Source: an uncultured Clostridia bacterium (GTDB lineage: Bacteria > Bacillota > Clostridia > Oscillospirales > Ruminococcaceae). From it: a stretch of 55,952 bases of DNA. A program made the position numbers and the translations under genes. Under the pieces are notes generated by a model that saw only the letters and a list, made by a program, of their open reading frames with translations, was not told the origin of the DNA and made no database searches. This document shows, piece by piece, positions 15,770-24,001 of the stretch. The stretch is taken from assembly GCA_937906945.1 (NCBI GenBank), contig CALCUE010000048.1, positions 1 to 55,952 of the forward strand, written 5' to 3'. Every line of letters starts with the position of its first letter. Position 1 is the stretch's first letter.

Positions 15770-16567
15770 ATGGATGAAATTTGCAAAGAGATACGGAGAA
15801 TGACCGTAGAATGTATCGGAAGCATCGGAAGCGGTCATATCGGTGGCTCCATGTCCATCGTAGAACTGCTGAAAGTGCTTTATTTTGATAAAATGAATAT
15901 TGATCCGGCCAACCCTAAGATGGAAGGACGGGATCGCCTTGTCGTTTCCAAAGGCCATGCCGGTCCGGCGGTTTACGCCACCCTGGCTCTGAAAGGATTT
16001 TTCCCGAAAGATTGGCTTTATACGCTGAACACGTTGGGAACGAACCTTCCGAGCCATGTGGATATGAACAAAACGCCCGGTGTCGATATGACTGCCGGCT
16101 CTTTGGGACAGGGCTTTTCCTGCGCCGTCGGTGTGGCGATCGGTTCCAAACTGAAAAAAGATAACGCCACCATTTACGCCATCGTCGGCGACGGTGAAAG
16201 CCAGGAAGGCCAGATCTGGGAAGCGGCCATGCTGGCCGCCAGCAAGAAGCTGGACAATATGATCGCTTTTACTGATAAGAACAATATGCAGCTGGACGGC
16301 ATGACCGATGACGTCAACTCCCTTGGCAATTTGAAGGCAAAGTGGAAAGCCTTTGGTTGGTACACGCAGGAGATCGACGGTCATGACTGCGACGCGATTT
16401 CTGCCGCCATTGACAGGGCCAAGGCCAAAAAAGGTCAGCCTTCCATGATCATTCTTGATACCATTAAAGGTAAGGGAATCAGCTTCGCGGAAGCTGCCGG
16501 ATACAAATGCCACAGCATGAGCATGGGCAAAGAAAACGTTGAGACCGCTTTGGCGGAATTGCAGTAA
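15770..16567 (+). CDS. Transketolase, N-terminal (thiamine diphosphate) subunit
   Basis: 265 residues carrying the pyrophosphate-binding half of transketolase. Visible: SIGSGHIGGSMSIVELL, LVVSKGHAGPAVYA, GSLGQGFSCAVG and the ThDP motif GDGESQEGQIWEA ... NNMQLDG. The partner half is the next gene, so this is the split form common in archaea and Clostridia. With its partner it moves two-carbon units among pentose, triose and hexose phosphates. ATG after GGAG. Functionally it can absorb ribose-5-phosphate released by the nucleoside locus 5 kb downstream. Confidence 0.93.
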   Translation: MDEICKEIRRMTVECIGSIGSGHIGGSMSIVELLKVLYFDKMNIDPANPKMEGRDRLVVSKGHAGPAVYATLALKGFFPKDWLYTLNTLGTNLPSHVDMNKTPGVDMTAGSLGQGFSCAVGVAIGSKLKKDNATIYAIVGDGESQEGQIWEAAMLAASKKLDNMIAFTDKNNMQLDGMTDDVNSLGNLKAKWKAFGWYTQEIDGHDCDAISAAIDRAKAKKGQPSMIILDTIKGKGISFAEAAGYKCHSMSMGKENVETALAELQ

Positions 16568-16582
16568 GGAGGCGACGTTGTT

Positions 16583-17509
16583 ATGATGATGAGAGAAGCT
16601 TTCGGTAACGGGATCGCCGAAATGATGAAAAACGATGAGCGGATCTGCGTGCTCGACGCGGACCTTGCCAACTGCAACGGCACCGCCAAACTCCACACTC
16701 TTTTCCCGGACAGAGCTTTTGAGGTCGGCATCGCTGAACAGAACATGGCTTCCGTGGCCGCTGGTCTTTCTTCCTACGGATTTATTCCGTTTATCAGCTC
16801 CTTCACTCCTTTCGCTACCAGAAGAATTTGTGACCAGATCGCCATTTCCATCGCTTACGCCAAACAGAACGTCAAAATCGTCGGCAGTGACCCCGGTATT
16901 TCCGCGCAGCTGAACGGCGGCACCCATATGAGCGTGGAAGATGTATCCGTCCTTCGTGCCATTCCGACCATGGTCATTTTCGAGCCGGTGGACGAGGTCC
17001 AGATGGCTAAAGCCCTTCCGCAGATCGTTGAGCATTATGGCCCGGTTTATATTCGTATGTTCCGGAAAGAATGCCCGAAAGTTTTTGACGATGATTATGC
17101 GTTTGACCTTTTCAAAGCGGACAAGCTGAGAGAGGGAACGGACGTGACCATTTTTGCCAGCGGCATCATGGTGAAAGAATCCCTCGATGCCGCCGAGGAA
17201 CTGGCCAAGAAGGGAATCAAGGCCGAAATCGTCAACGTACATACCATCAAACCGTTGGATGAAGAGACCATTGTCGCTTCCCTCCAAAAGACCAAATGTG
17301 CCGTAGTGGCCGAAAACCATAACGTTATCGGCGGACTTTTCTCCGCGGTTACGGAACTGGCTGCCCAAAAATGTCCGGCACCGATTCTTCCGATCGGTAT
17401 CCCGGACGTCTTCGGCGAAGTCGGTAAGCTTCAGCCTCTGGCCGAAAAATTCCACATGACCAAAGAGGATATCATCATGGCCGCGGAAAAAGCCGTTTCC
17501 ATGAAATAA
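16583..17509 (+). CDS. Transketolase, C-terminal subunit
   Basis: 308 residues with the pyrimidine-binding domain (AFEVGIAEQNMASVAAGLSS, containing the Glu that activates thiamine diphosphate) and the C-terminal transketolase domain (AEIVNVHTIKPLDEETI, AVVAENHNVIGGLFSAV). It assembles with the N-terminal subunit 15 bp upstream to make one active enzyme. Three ATGs in a row follow AAGGAGG; the first is used here. Confidence 0.93.
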   Translation: MMMREAFGNGIAEMMKNDERICVLDADLANCNGTAKLHTLFPDRAFEVGIAEQNMASVAAGLSSYGFIPFISSFTPFATRRICDQIAISIAYAKQNVKIVGSDPGISAQLNGGTHMSVEDVSVLRAIPTMVIFEPVDEVQMAKALPQIVEHYGPVYIRMFRKECPKVFDDDYAFDLFKADKLREGTDVTIFASGIMVKESLDAAEELAKKGIKAEIVNVHTIKPLDEETIVASLQKTKCAVVAENHNVIGGLFSAVTELAAQKCPAPILPIGIPDVFGEVGKLQPLAEKFHMTKEDIIMAAEKAVSMK

Positions 17510-17522
17510 GGAGGACAAAGAC

Positions 17523-17951
17523 TTGGCTAAAAAAGCGAAAAAACCGATTTTTGATAAACGGGCTCCCGGCGCGAAACCGATTGTTTATGGCGCCATTTTG
17601 GTGATTATCGGCGCTGTCGTCAACGCCTATATGTCGTGGACACTTTCGATCGGCGTATCCATGGGAGCGGCGACCGCTTCGGACGTGTTGGGCACCCTCA
17701 TTTCCCTTTGCCTGCAGGTGGCTCTTTCCATGTTGGTCGCCATTGACGGCATCAACAACCGCAACCGTCCCAGCAAAGGGCGGAGCGTTATGATCAACGC
17801 CATCTGCGTTATCGCTATTTCCGCATTCCTTCTGCTTCAGAACGCCAGTTATTCCACAAGCATCATCATCGCCGGTGTTTCCATTGCCGGTGGTGTGATT
17901 ATGGCCATTGGAGGATTTAAGAATCGTCGGGTTCTCGGAAAAGGAAAATAA
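17523..17951 (+). CDS. Four-helix membrane protein, function unknown
   Basis: 142 residues. A lysine-rich N-terminus precedes four hydrophobic segments (about 20-42, 52-74, 90-107 and 112-132), ending in a basic tail. TTG start with AGGAGG 8 nt upstream, 13 bp after the transketolase stop, so it is cotranscribed with the split transketolase. I do not recognise a family; the pairing with central carbon metabolism is only contextual. Confidence 0.7.
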   Translation: MAKKAKKPIFDKRAPGAKPIVYGAILVIIGAVVNAYMSWTLSIGVSMGAATASDVLGTLISLCLQVALSMLVAIDGINNRNRPSKGRSVMINAICVIAISAFLLLQNASYSTSIIIAGVSIAGGVIMAIGGFKNRRVLGKGK

Positions 17952-17959
17952 AAAAGAAA

Positions 17960-18005
17960 AAAGCAAAATAAAAGGACCGGATGACCGGTCCTTTTATTTT
18001 GCTTT
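17960..18005. terminator. Bidirectional terminator between the membrane protein and the YjbR gene
   Basis: A perfect 21-bp stem (17960-17980 with 17985-18005) with an ATGA loop, flanked by A-runs on the left and T-runs on the right. The stop codon of the convergent YjbR gene lies inside the stem. Confidence 0.95.
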
Positions 18006-18338
18006 TTTCGAGGAAGCTGTCAGATGATAGCTGTCCGAAATGAGAGATTCGATTTCCTCTTCTTTCATTTTTCCGTCTAAAATAATGCCGATCCAATGCT
18101 CTTTATTCATGTGATAGGCGGGAACGACGGAAGGAAAGACTTTACGCCAGAACTCCCCTGTGGAGGGTTCCGCCTTTACATTGATCCAAAGCTGTCCGCT
18201 ATGCTCAAAAATAAGGGCAAAGGCCTTTTGGTTGGAGGAATGTCGCATGACGGTCCAATTGGGGTCATGAAAAGGATAATCCTCATAGGCGTCGGGAAAA
18301 GTTAAGCAAAAAGCGACAGCTTCCTTTCGTGTGGTCAT
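17994..18338 (-). CDS. MmcQ/YjbR family protein
   Basis: 114 residues with the YjbR layout: TTRKEAVAFCLTFPDAYEDYPF, then WTVMRHSSNQKAFALI, LWINVKAEPSTG and HWIGIILDG. This CyaY-like fold family is often described as DNA-binding, without a settled role. Two tandem ATGs follow AAAGGAGG; the second has the better spacing (7 nt). A TTGACA-17-TATAGT promoter lies just upstream. Confidence 0.88.
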   Translation of the reverse strand: MTTRKEAVAFCLTFPDAYEDYPFHDPNWTVMRHSSNQKAFALIFEHSGQLWINVKAEPSTGEFWRKVFPSVVPAYHMNKEHWIGIILDGKMKEEEIESLISDSYHLTASSKKAK

Positions 18339-18365
18339 CATCCTTCCTCCTTTGGCTTTTTCTAC

Positions 18366-18394
18366 ACTATAAAAAATCTCCCGTTTTTTGTCAA
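18366..18394 (-). promoter_or_regulatory. Promoter of the YjbR gene
   Basis: On the minus strand TTGACA (18389-18394) is followed after exactly 17 bp by TATAGT (18366-18371), a near-consensus sigma-A promoter 27 bp before the start codon. Confidence 0.8.
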
Positions 18395-18412
18395 GAGAAG
18401 AAAGGGATTTGG

Positions 18413-18441
18413 TTGCAAAGGAAAACAAATTGCGATATAAT
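18413..18441 (+). promoter_or_regulatory. Promoter of the HD hydrolase/STAS-kinase operon
   Basis: TTGCAA (18413-18418), 17 bp, TATAAT (18436-18441). It is divergent from and 18 bp away from the YjbR promoter, so the two may share regulators. Confidence 0.8.
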
Positions 18442-18501
18442 AATGTCATATTTATGATGGAAAATATGAAGGATTTTCTGTGACGAAAGAGATTGGGTGC
18501 T

Positions 18502-19080
18502 ATGAGTTTATTTGATGAGGCTTTGGAATACGCCATTATAAAACACAGCGGGCAGCGTCGGCGCATGGTCAACGTGCCGTATATTCTGCATCCTATGGAA
18601 GTGGCTACGATTATCGGGACCATGACCGACGATGAGGAAGTTCTGGCGGCCGGCGTTTTGCATGATACCGTTGAGGACGCCGACGCCACGTTGGAGGACA
18701 TTCGGGAAAAATTCGGGAAGCGTGTTTCGCTTTTGGTCATGACGGAAACGGAAGACAAAAGAGAAGGACAGGCACCGGAAAAGACCTGGGCAATCCGAAA
18801 AGAGGAGTCCCTTCTGATTCTTCAAAACACCAAAGATATCGGGGTAAAAATGCTTTGGCTTGGCGATAAGCTCTCCAATATGCGCTCATTTTATCGGGAA
18901 TATCAACGTTTGGGCGATTCTCTCTGGCAGAATTTCCACCAGAAAGATCCCAAAAAACAGGCCAGACATTACCGCATGATCGCCGATTATCTTTCGGATC
19001 TGAAAGAGTATGATGCCTATCAGGAATATGTGCGTTTGACAAATATTGTCTTTCAAAATATCAAAGAGGAGGAATTGTGA
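18502..19080 (+). CDS. Small HD-domain phosphohydrolase (MESH1/SpoT-hydrolase-like)
   Basis: 192 residues made almost wholly of one HD domain: HSGQRRRMVNVPYILHPMEV, VLHDTVEDADAT and GDKLSNMRS are the His, HD-ED and Asp motifs of RelA/SpoT-type (p)ppGpp hydrolases. No synthetase or regulatory domain is present, as in stand-alone small alarmone hydrolases. Degradation of (p)ppGpp is the likeliest activity but is inferred. Start at the ATG (MSLFDEAL); a TTG 9 bp earlier is possible. Its stop overlaps the next start by one base (TGATG), so it is coupled to the STAS-kinase. Confidence 0.85.
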   Translation: MSLFDEALEYAIIKHSGQRRRMVNVPYILHPMEVATIIGTMTDDEEVLAAGVLHDTVEDADATLEDIREKFGKRVSLLVMTETEDKREGQAPEKTWAIRKEESLLILQNTKDIGVKMLWLGDKLSNMRSFYREYQRLGDSLWQNFHQKDPKKQARHYRMIADYLSDLKEYDAYQEYVRLTNIVFQNIKEEEL

Positions 19081-20252
19081 TGGATTTCAAAATTGAGGAA
19101 AAAGTTCTGACGATTTATCTGAGCGGACGGGTAGATACCTCCAACGCGGAAGAAAGAGAAAAAGAAATTCAGGCGATCTGCAAGGAAAACGAGTATCAGT
19201 CGATCATTCTGGACGCGGACGCTTTGGAGTATATCTCCAGTGCCGGTCTTCGGGTCGTTCTTCGTCTTCGCAAAGCGGAACCGTCGCTCCGCATCATCAA
19301 TGCCTCCACGGATGTTTACGATATTTTTGAAATGACCGGTTTTACGGAGATGATCCCGGTGGAAAAGGGATTCCGCCATCTTTCAGTGGACGGCTGTAAG
19401 GTCATCGGTGCCGGTGCCAAAGGAACGGTTTACCGCTATGACGCGGAAACGATCATCAAAGTCTATAAAAATCCGGATAGCCTTCCGGATATCAAAAATG
19501 AGCGGGAATTGGCGAGAAAAGCGTTCATCCTCGGTATTCCGACGGCCATTTCTTACGATATTGTTCGTGTCGGCAATAGCTACGGTTCCGTTTTTGAGCT
19601 CTTGAACGCCAGCTCGTTCTCCCAGATGATCGCGTCGGATCCGGATGATTTGGAAAAATACGTCAAAATCTACGCGGATCTTCTTCGACAGATCCATGAG
19701 ACCATCGTCAAGCCCACCGATATGCCGGATATCAAACTCAAAATCGCTCAGTGGCTGAAAGACGACAAGGCAATCCTTTCGGAAGAATCCTACGCGAAGC
19801 TGGAAAAAATGATCGGGGATGTTCCGGATACACTCAATATGCTCCATTGCGATTACCACACTAACAATATTATGATGCAGAACGGTGAGACACTTCTCAT
19901 TGATATGGATACGCTTTCTCATGGCCATCCGATCTTTGAACTGGCCAACACCTATATTACTTACGTCGGATTTGGAATCTGTGACCCGACTATTGTGGAA
20001 AAATTCATCGGGCTTCCTTATGACACTGCCAAAAAAATCTGGGAGCTTTTCCTTCCGCTGTATCTCAGAACCGATGATGAGGAAAAAATCGCGGATGTGG
20101 AACGGAAAGCGAAGCTTCTCAGCGACGTGCGCCTGATGCGTCATGTGGCTCGTCGTGGCGGCATGGATACCGAAGAGGGAAGAAAGACCATCGCGCTTTG
20201 CAAAGAAAGCATTGAAAAACTGCTGGAGCAGGTTGATACGCTGGATTTTTAA
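19080..20252 (+). CDS. STAS domain fused to an APH/choline-kinase-like domain
   Basis: 390 residues. Residues 1-100 are a STAS (anti-sigma-factor antagonist) domain with the YISSAGLRVVLRL block, including the conserved Ser-Ser that is phosphorylated in SpoIIAA/RsbV. Residues about 105-390 are an aminoglycoside-phosphotransferase-like kinase: GAKGTVYRYD nucleotide loop, IKVYK lysine, HCDYHTNNIMM catalytic loop and LIDMDT metal site. It resembles the TIGR02172 paralogous family. The architecture suggests that the kinase acts on, or is gated by, the STAS domain. Coupled to the HD hydrolase; substrate unknown. Confidence 0.82.
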   Translation: MDFKIEEKVLTIYLSGRVDTSNAEEREKEIQAICKENEYQSIILDADALEYISSAGLRVVLRLRKAEPSLRIINASTDVYDIFEMTGFTEMIPVEKGFRHLSVDGCKVIGAGAKGTVYRYDAETIIKVYKNPDSLPDIKNERELARKAFILGIPTAISYDIVRVGNSYGSVFELLNASSFSQMIASDPDDLEKYVKIYADLLRQIHETIVKPTDMPDIKLKIAQWLKDDKAILSEESYAKLEKMIGDVPDTLNMLHCDYHTNNIMMQNGETLLIDMDTLSHGHPIFELANTYITYVGFGICDPTIVEKFIGLPYDTAKKIWELFLPLYLRTDDEEKIADVERKAKLLSDVRLMRHVARRGGMDTEEGRKTIALCKESIEKLLEQVDTLDF

Positions 20253-20294
20253 GAGAGAAAATAGTCGAATAGGCAAAGAAAGGAAGTATTCACA

Positions 20295-21008
20295 ATGTCA
20301 GTTCCTACGCCTCATATTGCCGCACAGGTCGGCGATTTCGCGAAGACCGTGCTGATGCCCGGTGATCCGCTGCGTTCCAAGTTTATCGCGGAAAATTATT
20401 TAGAGTCTCCCGTCCTTGTCAATAACGTTCGTGGTGTACAGGGATATACGGGGTTGTATAAAGGGAAACGGGTATCGGTCATGGCCTCGGGAATGGGACA
20501 GCCGGCCATTGGTATCTATTCTTATGAACTTTACAATTTTTATGATGTGTCGAGCATCATCCGGATCGGTTCCTGCGGGTCGTTTCATCCCGATCTTCAT
20601 GTGAGGGACCTTTTGATTGCGGAAGGCGCCTGCACGAACAGCGCCTATGCGGATCAGTATGGTCTGCGCGGCACGTTCGCTCCGATCGCTGATTTTGAGC
20701 TTCTTCGCGCGGCGGCGGATTCCTGTGAAGAGAAGGGAATTCGCTATAAAGTCGGCAACGTCTTTTCTTCGGACGCTTATTATAACGATTCGGGAATTGA
20801 AATGGAATTCGCGAAAATGGGCGTGCTCGGCGTGGAAATGGAATCCGCGGCGCTTTATTGCAATGCCGCCCGTGCCGGTAAAAAAGCTCTTTGCATCTGC
20901 ACAGTCAGTAATTCTTTCGTGTATCCGGATGAGGATACCTCCAGCGAGGAACGCCAGAATTCTTTTACGCAGATGATAGAGGTCGCTTTGGACATTGCGG
21001 AAGAATAA
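20295..21008 (+). CDS. deoD: Purine-nucleoside phosphorylase, DeoD type
   Basis: 237 residues, hexameric PNP family. Visible: PTPHIAAQVGDFAKTVLMPGDPLR (phosphate and nucleoside contacts), GMGQPAIGIYSYEL, RIGSCGSF and GVEMESAALY with the ribose-binding Met-Glu, and VSNSF where the enteric enzyme has the catalytic Asp (VSDH). It splits purine (deoxy)nucleosides to base plus (deoxy)ribose-1-phosphate in the cytoplasm. AAAGGAA precedes the ATG. It is 12 bp from the phosphopentomutase fusion that uses its product. Confidence 0.93.
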   Translation: MSVPTPHIAAQVGDFAKTVLMPGDPLRSKFIAENYLESPVLVNNVRGVQGYTGLYKGKRVSVMASGMGQPAIGIYSYELYNFYDVSSIIRIGSCGSFHPDLHVRDLLIAEGACTNSAYADQYGLRGTFAPIADFELLRAAADSCEEKGIRYKVGNVFSSDAYYNDSGIEMEFAKMGVLGVEMESAALYCNAARAGKKALCICTVSNSFVYPDEDTSSEERQNSFTQMIEVALDIAEE

Positions 21009-21020
21009 GGTGGAACAGAT

Positions 21021-22568
21021 ATGAAAAAAAGAGCGTTTATTATTGTTCTTGACAGTATGGGAATCGGTGAGATGCCCGACGCCGCACGGTTTGGGGACGA
21101 AGGCAGCAATACGTTGGGCGCGATCCGGAATTTACCGGAATTTGATTGCCCGAATCTCGAATCCCTGGGACTTTTCGATATAGAGGGAGTTGGTGGCGGC
21201 AAAGGGCATCATAGCGCGACGGTTGCCCGGATGAATGAGCAATCCCAGGGAAAGGATACGACGACCGGCCACTGGGAGATCGCGGGACTGATTTCCCATG
21301 AGCCTATGCCGACTTACCCCAACGGGTTTCCAAAAGAGATTATCAGCGAATTTGAACGCCAAACCGGAAGAAAAGTGCTTTGTAATAAACCGTATTCCGG
21401 TACGGACGTGATCCGGGACTATGGACGGGAAGCGGTGGAGACCGGGGCGTTGATCGTTTATACTTCCGCGGACAGCGTATTCCAAATCGCCGCTCACGAG
21501 GACGTTGTTCCGGTGGACGAACTGTACCGTTACTGCGAGATAGCAAGAAAAATCCTGGTAGGAAAGCACGGCGTCGGTCGGGTGATCGCCCGTCCTTTTG
21601 AGGGTGAGTGGCCATATAAGCGCACCCCCCGAAGACACGATTTTTCTCTTCTTCCTCCCAAGGACACCATGCTGGATCTGTTAGAAAAAGCGGGGAAAGA
21701 GGTCATTCCTGTTGGAAAAATCTACGATATTTTTGCCGGCAGGGGATTGACGGAGTGCAACCGCACGACCTGTAACCGGGAAGGAATGGAGATAGCGATC
21801 CAAATGCTGGATCGGGACTTTGACGGACTTTGTTTTGTCAATCTGGTGGATTTCGATATGGTCTATGGCCACCGCAACGATTCCCATGGCTACGCGAGGG
21901 CTATGACCGAATTTGACCGCCAACTTGGCGAATTCCTGCCGAAAATGCGGGATGATGATCTGCTCATCATTACCGCCGATCATGGATGCGACCCGGTGAC
22001 ACCTTCGACCGATCATTCCCGGGAATATACACCGATGCTCATGTACAGAAAAAGCGGAAACGCTATCAACTTGAGCACGAGAAATACCTTTGCTGATATT
22101 TCCGCGACGATTCTTGACTATTTTGAAATTTGTCAGGAGAAAACGGCGGGAAAATCCATGCTCATTCCAGATGACGCTGAATTGATGAGCATGGCGGTTG
22201 CTGCACGGGAGAAAGCCTATACACCCTATTCTCATTTTTGTGTGGGCGCGGCTCTTCTCACGAAAGGCGGGAAAGTCTATACCGGATGCAATATTGAAAA
22301 CGCGGCGTATTCTCCATCCATTTGCGCCGAGAGAACGGCCATTTTCAAGGCGGTGAGTGAGGGAGACAGGGAATTTGTCAAACTCGCGATCGTTGGTGGC
22401 AGAGAAGGCGAACTTTCGGATTTCTGCGCGCCGTGCGGTGTTTGCCGACAGGTAATCACCGAATTCTGTCCGCCGGATTTCCCGATTCTGTTGGGAACAC
22501 CGGGAAAATTCCGCGCCTATCGTCTGGATGAGCTTTTGCCCTATTCCTTTACAGAAAAAGACCTTTGA
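21021..22568 (+). CDS. Phosphopentomutase-cytidine deaminase fusion
   Basis: 515 residues in one uninterrupted frame. Residues 1 to about 383 are a complete phosphopentomutase (DeoB): IIVLDSMGIGEMPDA metal site, QGKDTTTGHWE with the phosphorylated Thr, VNLVDFDMVYGHRND, ITADHGCDP and STDHSREYTP. Residues about 384-515 are a complete tetrameric-type cytidine deaminase: YTPYSHFCVGAALL, TGCNIENAAYSPSICAERTA with zinc Cys and catalytic Glu, and CAPCGVCRQV with two zinc Cys. There is almost no linker (SMLIPDDAELMSMAV). One half converts (deoxy)ribose-1-phosphate to the 5-phosphate; the other deaminates cytidine. Co-location with deoD, pdp and tdk fits both. A sequencing frameshift joining two genes is possible but nothing at the junction suggests it. 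Confidence 0.93.
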   Translation: MKKRAFIIVLDSMGIGEMPDAARFGDEGSNTLGAIRNLPEFDCPNLESLGLFDIEGVGGGKGHHSATVARMNEQSQGKDTTTGHWEIAGLISHEPMPTYPNGFPKEIISEFERQTGRKVLCNKPYSGTDVIRDYGREAVETGALIVYTSADSVFQIAAHEDVVPVDELYRYCEIARKILVGKHGVGRVIARPFEGEWPYKRTPRRHDFSLLPPKDTMLDLLEKAGKEVIPVGKIYDIFAGRGLTECNRTTCNREGMEIAIQMLDRDFDGLCFVNLVDFDMVYGHRNDSHGYARAMTEFDRQLGEFLPKMRDDDLLIITADHGCDPVTPSTDHSREYTPMLMYRKSGNAINLSTRNTFADISATILDYFEICQEKTAGKSMLIPDDAELMSMAVAAREKAYTPYSHFCVGAALLTKGGKVYTGCNIENAAYSPSICAERTAIFKAVSEGDREFVKLAIVGGREGELSDFCAPCGVCRQVITEFCPPDFPILLGTPGKFRAYRLDELLPYSFTEKDL

Positions 22569-22662
22569 TCGTGGAGAAAACCTTTCCGGAACGGCAGTAC
22601 CTTTTGAGCGCTTTCCGGGACATATTTTTTGACAGTATATGGGCGCCATTGATTGAAATATC

Positions 22663-22691
22663 TTGACATTAAGCGTCATATGCGGTATAAA
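22663..22691 (+). promoter_or_regulatory. Promoter of the nucleoside transport operon
   Basis: TTGACA (22663-22668), 17 bp, TATAAA (22686-22691), 62 bp ahead of the lipoprotein ATG. The 5' leader is short and shows no riboswitch I can recognise. The 185-bp gap before it (from 22569) otherwise holds only a weak CCGGAA/TTCCGG inverted repeat followed by T-rich sequence. Confidence 0.88.
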
Positions 22692-22753
22692 TACTATGTA
22701 TTCATTTGAAAAAATGAATAAAAAAGGGAAAAAACAAAAAGAAGGAGAATACC

Positions 22754-23854
22754 ATGAAAAAAGTTGTATCATTACTCTTGTGCGTTGTTCTTGTTCTTTC
22801 CGTAATGACTGTTCTCAGTTCTTGCGGAGCAAAAAAGGCCTATGAAATTGCCGTAGTTACCGACGTTGGCCAATTGATGGACGGCGGCTTTAACCAGGGT
22901 ACTTATGAAGGCGCAAAGAACTATGCGGAAAAGAACGGTAAGACCTATCAGTATTATCAGCCCGCCAATGGCGCTGACGCTACGGATAACGACCGTGTCG
23001 CCGCTATGCGTCAGGCTGTCAACAACGGTGCGGAAGTCATCGTTGCTCCTGGCTTCCTCCAGGCAACCGCTTTGGAGACTGTTGCGAAAGAGAGCCCCGA
23101 AGTTAAATTCGTCTTTGTCGATGGTTGGGCACTGGGCCTTGACAACGTTACTGCTGTTGTTTACAAAGAGGAAGAATCCGGTTATATGGCCGGTTATTCC
23201 GCTGTAAAAGATGGCTACACCAAACTTGGCGGTACTTTCGGTGGTGGCGGTACGAACCCTGCCTGCAACCGCTATGGCTTTGGTTATGTTCAGGGCGCTG
23301 CTGACGCGGCAAAAGAACTGAAGACCCCCATCGAAGTCAAATACAGCTACAAATACGGCGATACTTTCTCTGCCAGCACCGAGCTTCAGAGCCAGATCTC
23401 CGCTTGGTACAATGACGGTACCGAAATCGTCTTCTCCTGCGGCGGCTCCATGTTCCAGAGCGTAAAATCCGCGGCGGAAGAGACTACGAACGGCAAGATC
23501 ATCGGTGTTGACGTTGACCAGGCTCCTCTCAGCGAAAGAGTCGTTACTTCCGCTGTTAAAGGCCTCAGCGTTTCCGTTGAGAAGATTCTCGGCGAACTCT
23601 ATGCCGGTGAATGGGATGCCAAACTGGCCAACAACACCTCCAACCTTGGTGCTGCTGACGACGCCACTGGTATTCCTGCCAACTTCGACAGATTTACCAC
23701 CTTCACTCAGGCCGATTATGATGCTCTCTTTGCCAAAGTTAAAAACGGCGAGATCACGATCATCAATGAAGTTCCTGAGGACTGCAATGACGCACAGTGG
23801 CTTGTTGACGCCATGGGCGGCAATGAATACGTAACCATCGTATTTGAGAAATAA
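22754..23854 (+). CDS. BMP family nucleoside-binding lipoprotein of an ABC transporter
   Basis: 366 residues. Lipoprotein signal with lipobox LSSC (Cys24). The mature part is a BMP/PnrA-type type I periplasmic-binding fold: VTDVGQLMDGGFNQGTYEGA, a nucleoside contact hallmark, VIVAPGFLQATAL, FVFVDGWA and GVDVDQAPL. PnrA/BmpA/NupN proteins bind purine and pyrimidine nucleosides outside the membrane. First gene of the transporter operon with its own strong promoter; an imperfect hairpin follows, which would give more binding protein than transporter. Confidence 0.92.
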   Translation: MKKVVSLLLCVVLVLSVMTVLSSCGAKKAYEIAVVTDVGQLMDGGFNQGTYEGAKNYAEKNGKTYQYYQPANGADATDNDRVAAMRQAVNNGAEVIVAPGFLQATALETVAKESPEVKFVFVDGWALGLDNVTAVVYKEEESGYMAGYSAVKDGYTKLGGTFGGGGTNPACNRYGFGYVQGAADAAKELKTPIEVKYSYKYGDTFSASTELQSQISAWYNDGTEIVFSCGGSMFQSVKSAAEETTNGKIIGVDVDQAPLSERVVTSAVKGLSVSVEKILGELYAGEWDAKLANNTSNLGAADDATGIPANFDRFTTFTQADYDALFAKVKNGEITIINEVPEDCNDAQWLVDAMGGNEYVTIVFEK

Positions 23855-23870
23855 TCCTGTATAGGATGGG

Positions 23871-23901
23871 AATCCCGCTGCGTATTCTGCGCAGCGGGAT
23901 T
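23871..23901 (+). terminator. Leaky terminator between binding protein and ATPase genes
   Basis: A 12-bp perfect stem (23871-23882 with 23890-23901), 7-nt loop, followed by TTCACTTT, a broken T-run. Such hairpins usually let part of transcription through and stabilise the upstream mRNA. Confidence 0.6.
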
Positions 23902-24001
23902 TTCACTTTAAGATTTGATATCTTTTCTTTTGGTAAGGACCGGAATTTCCGATCTTTACCAATGCGAAAGAGCAGAAACAAACAAGAAAGAAGGGAAAAC
24001 C

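Noticed and set aside
15704..17518. 604-codon minus-strand frame
   Set aside because: Covers both transketolase subunits in antisense; a by-product of codon bias, without a start signal.
22569..22662. Purine or other riboswitch before the nucleoside operon
   Set aside because: No aptamer-like conserved junction was found, and the promoter lies only about 60 bp before the first gene.
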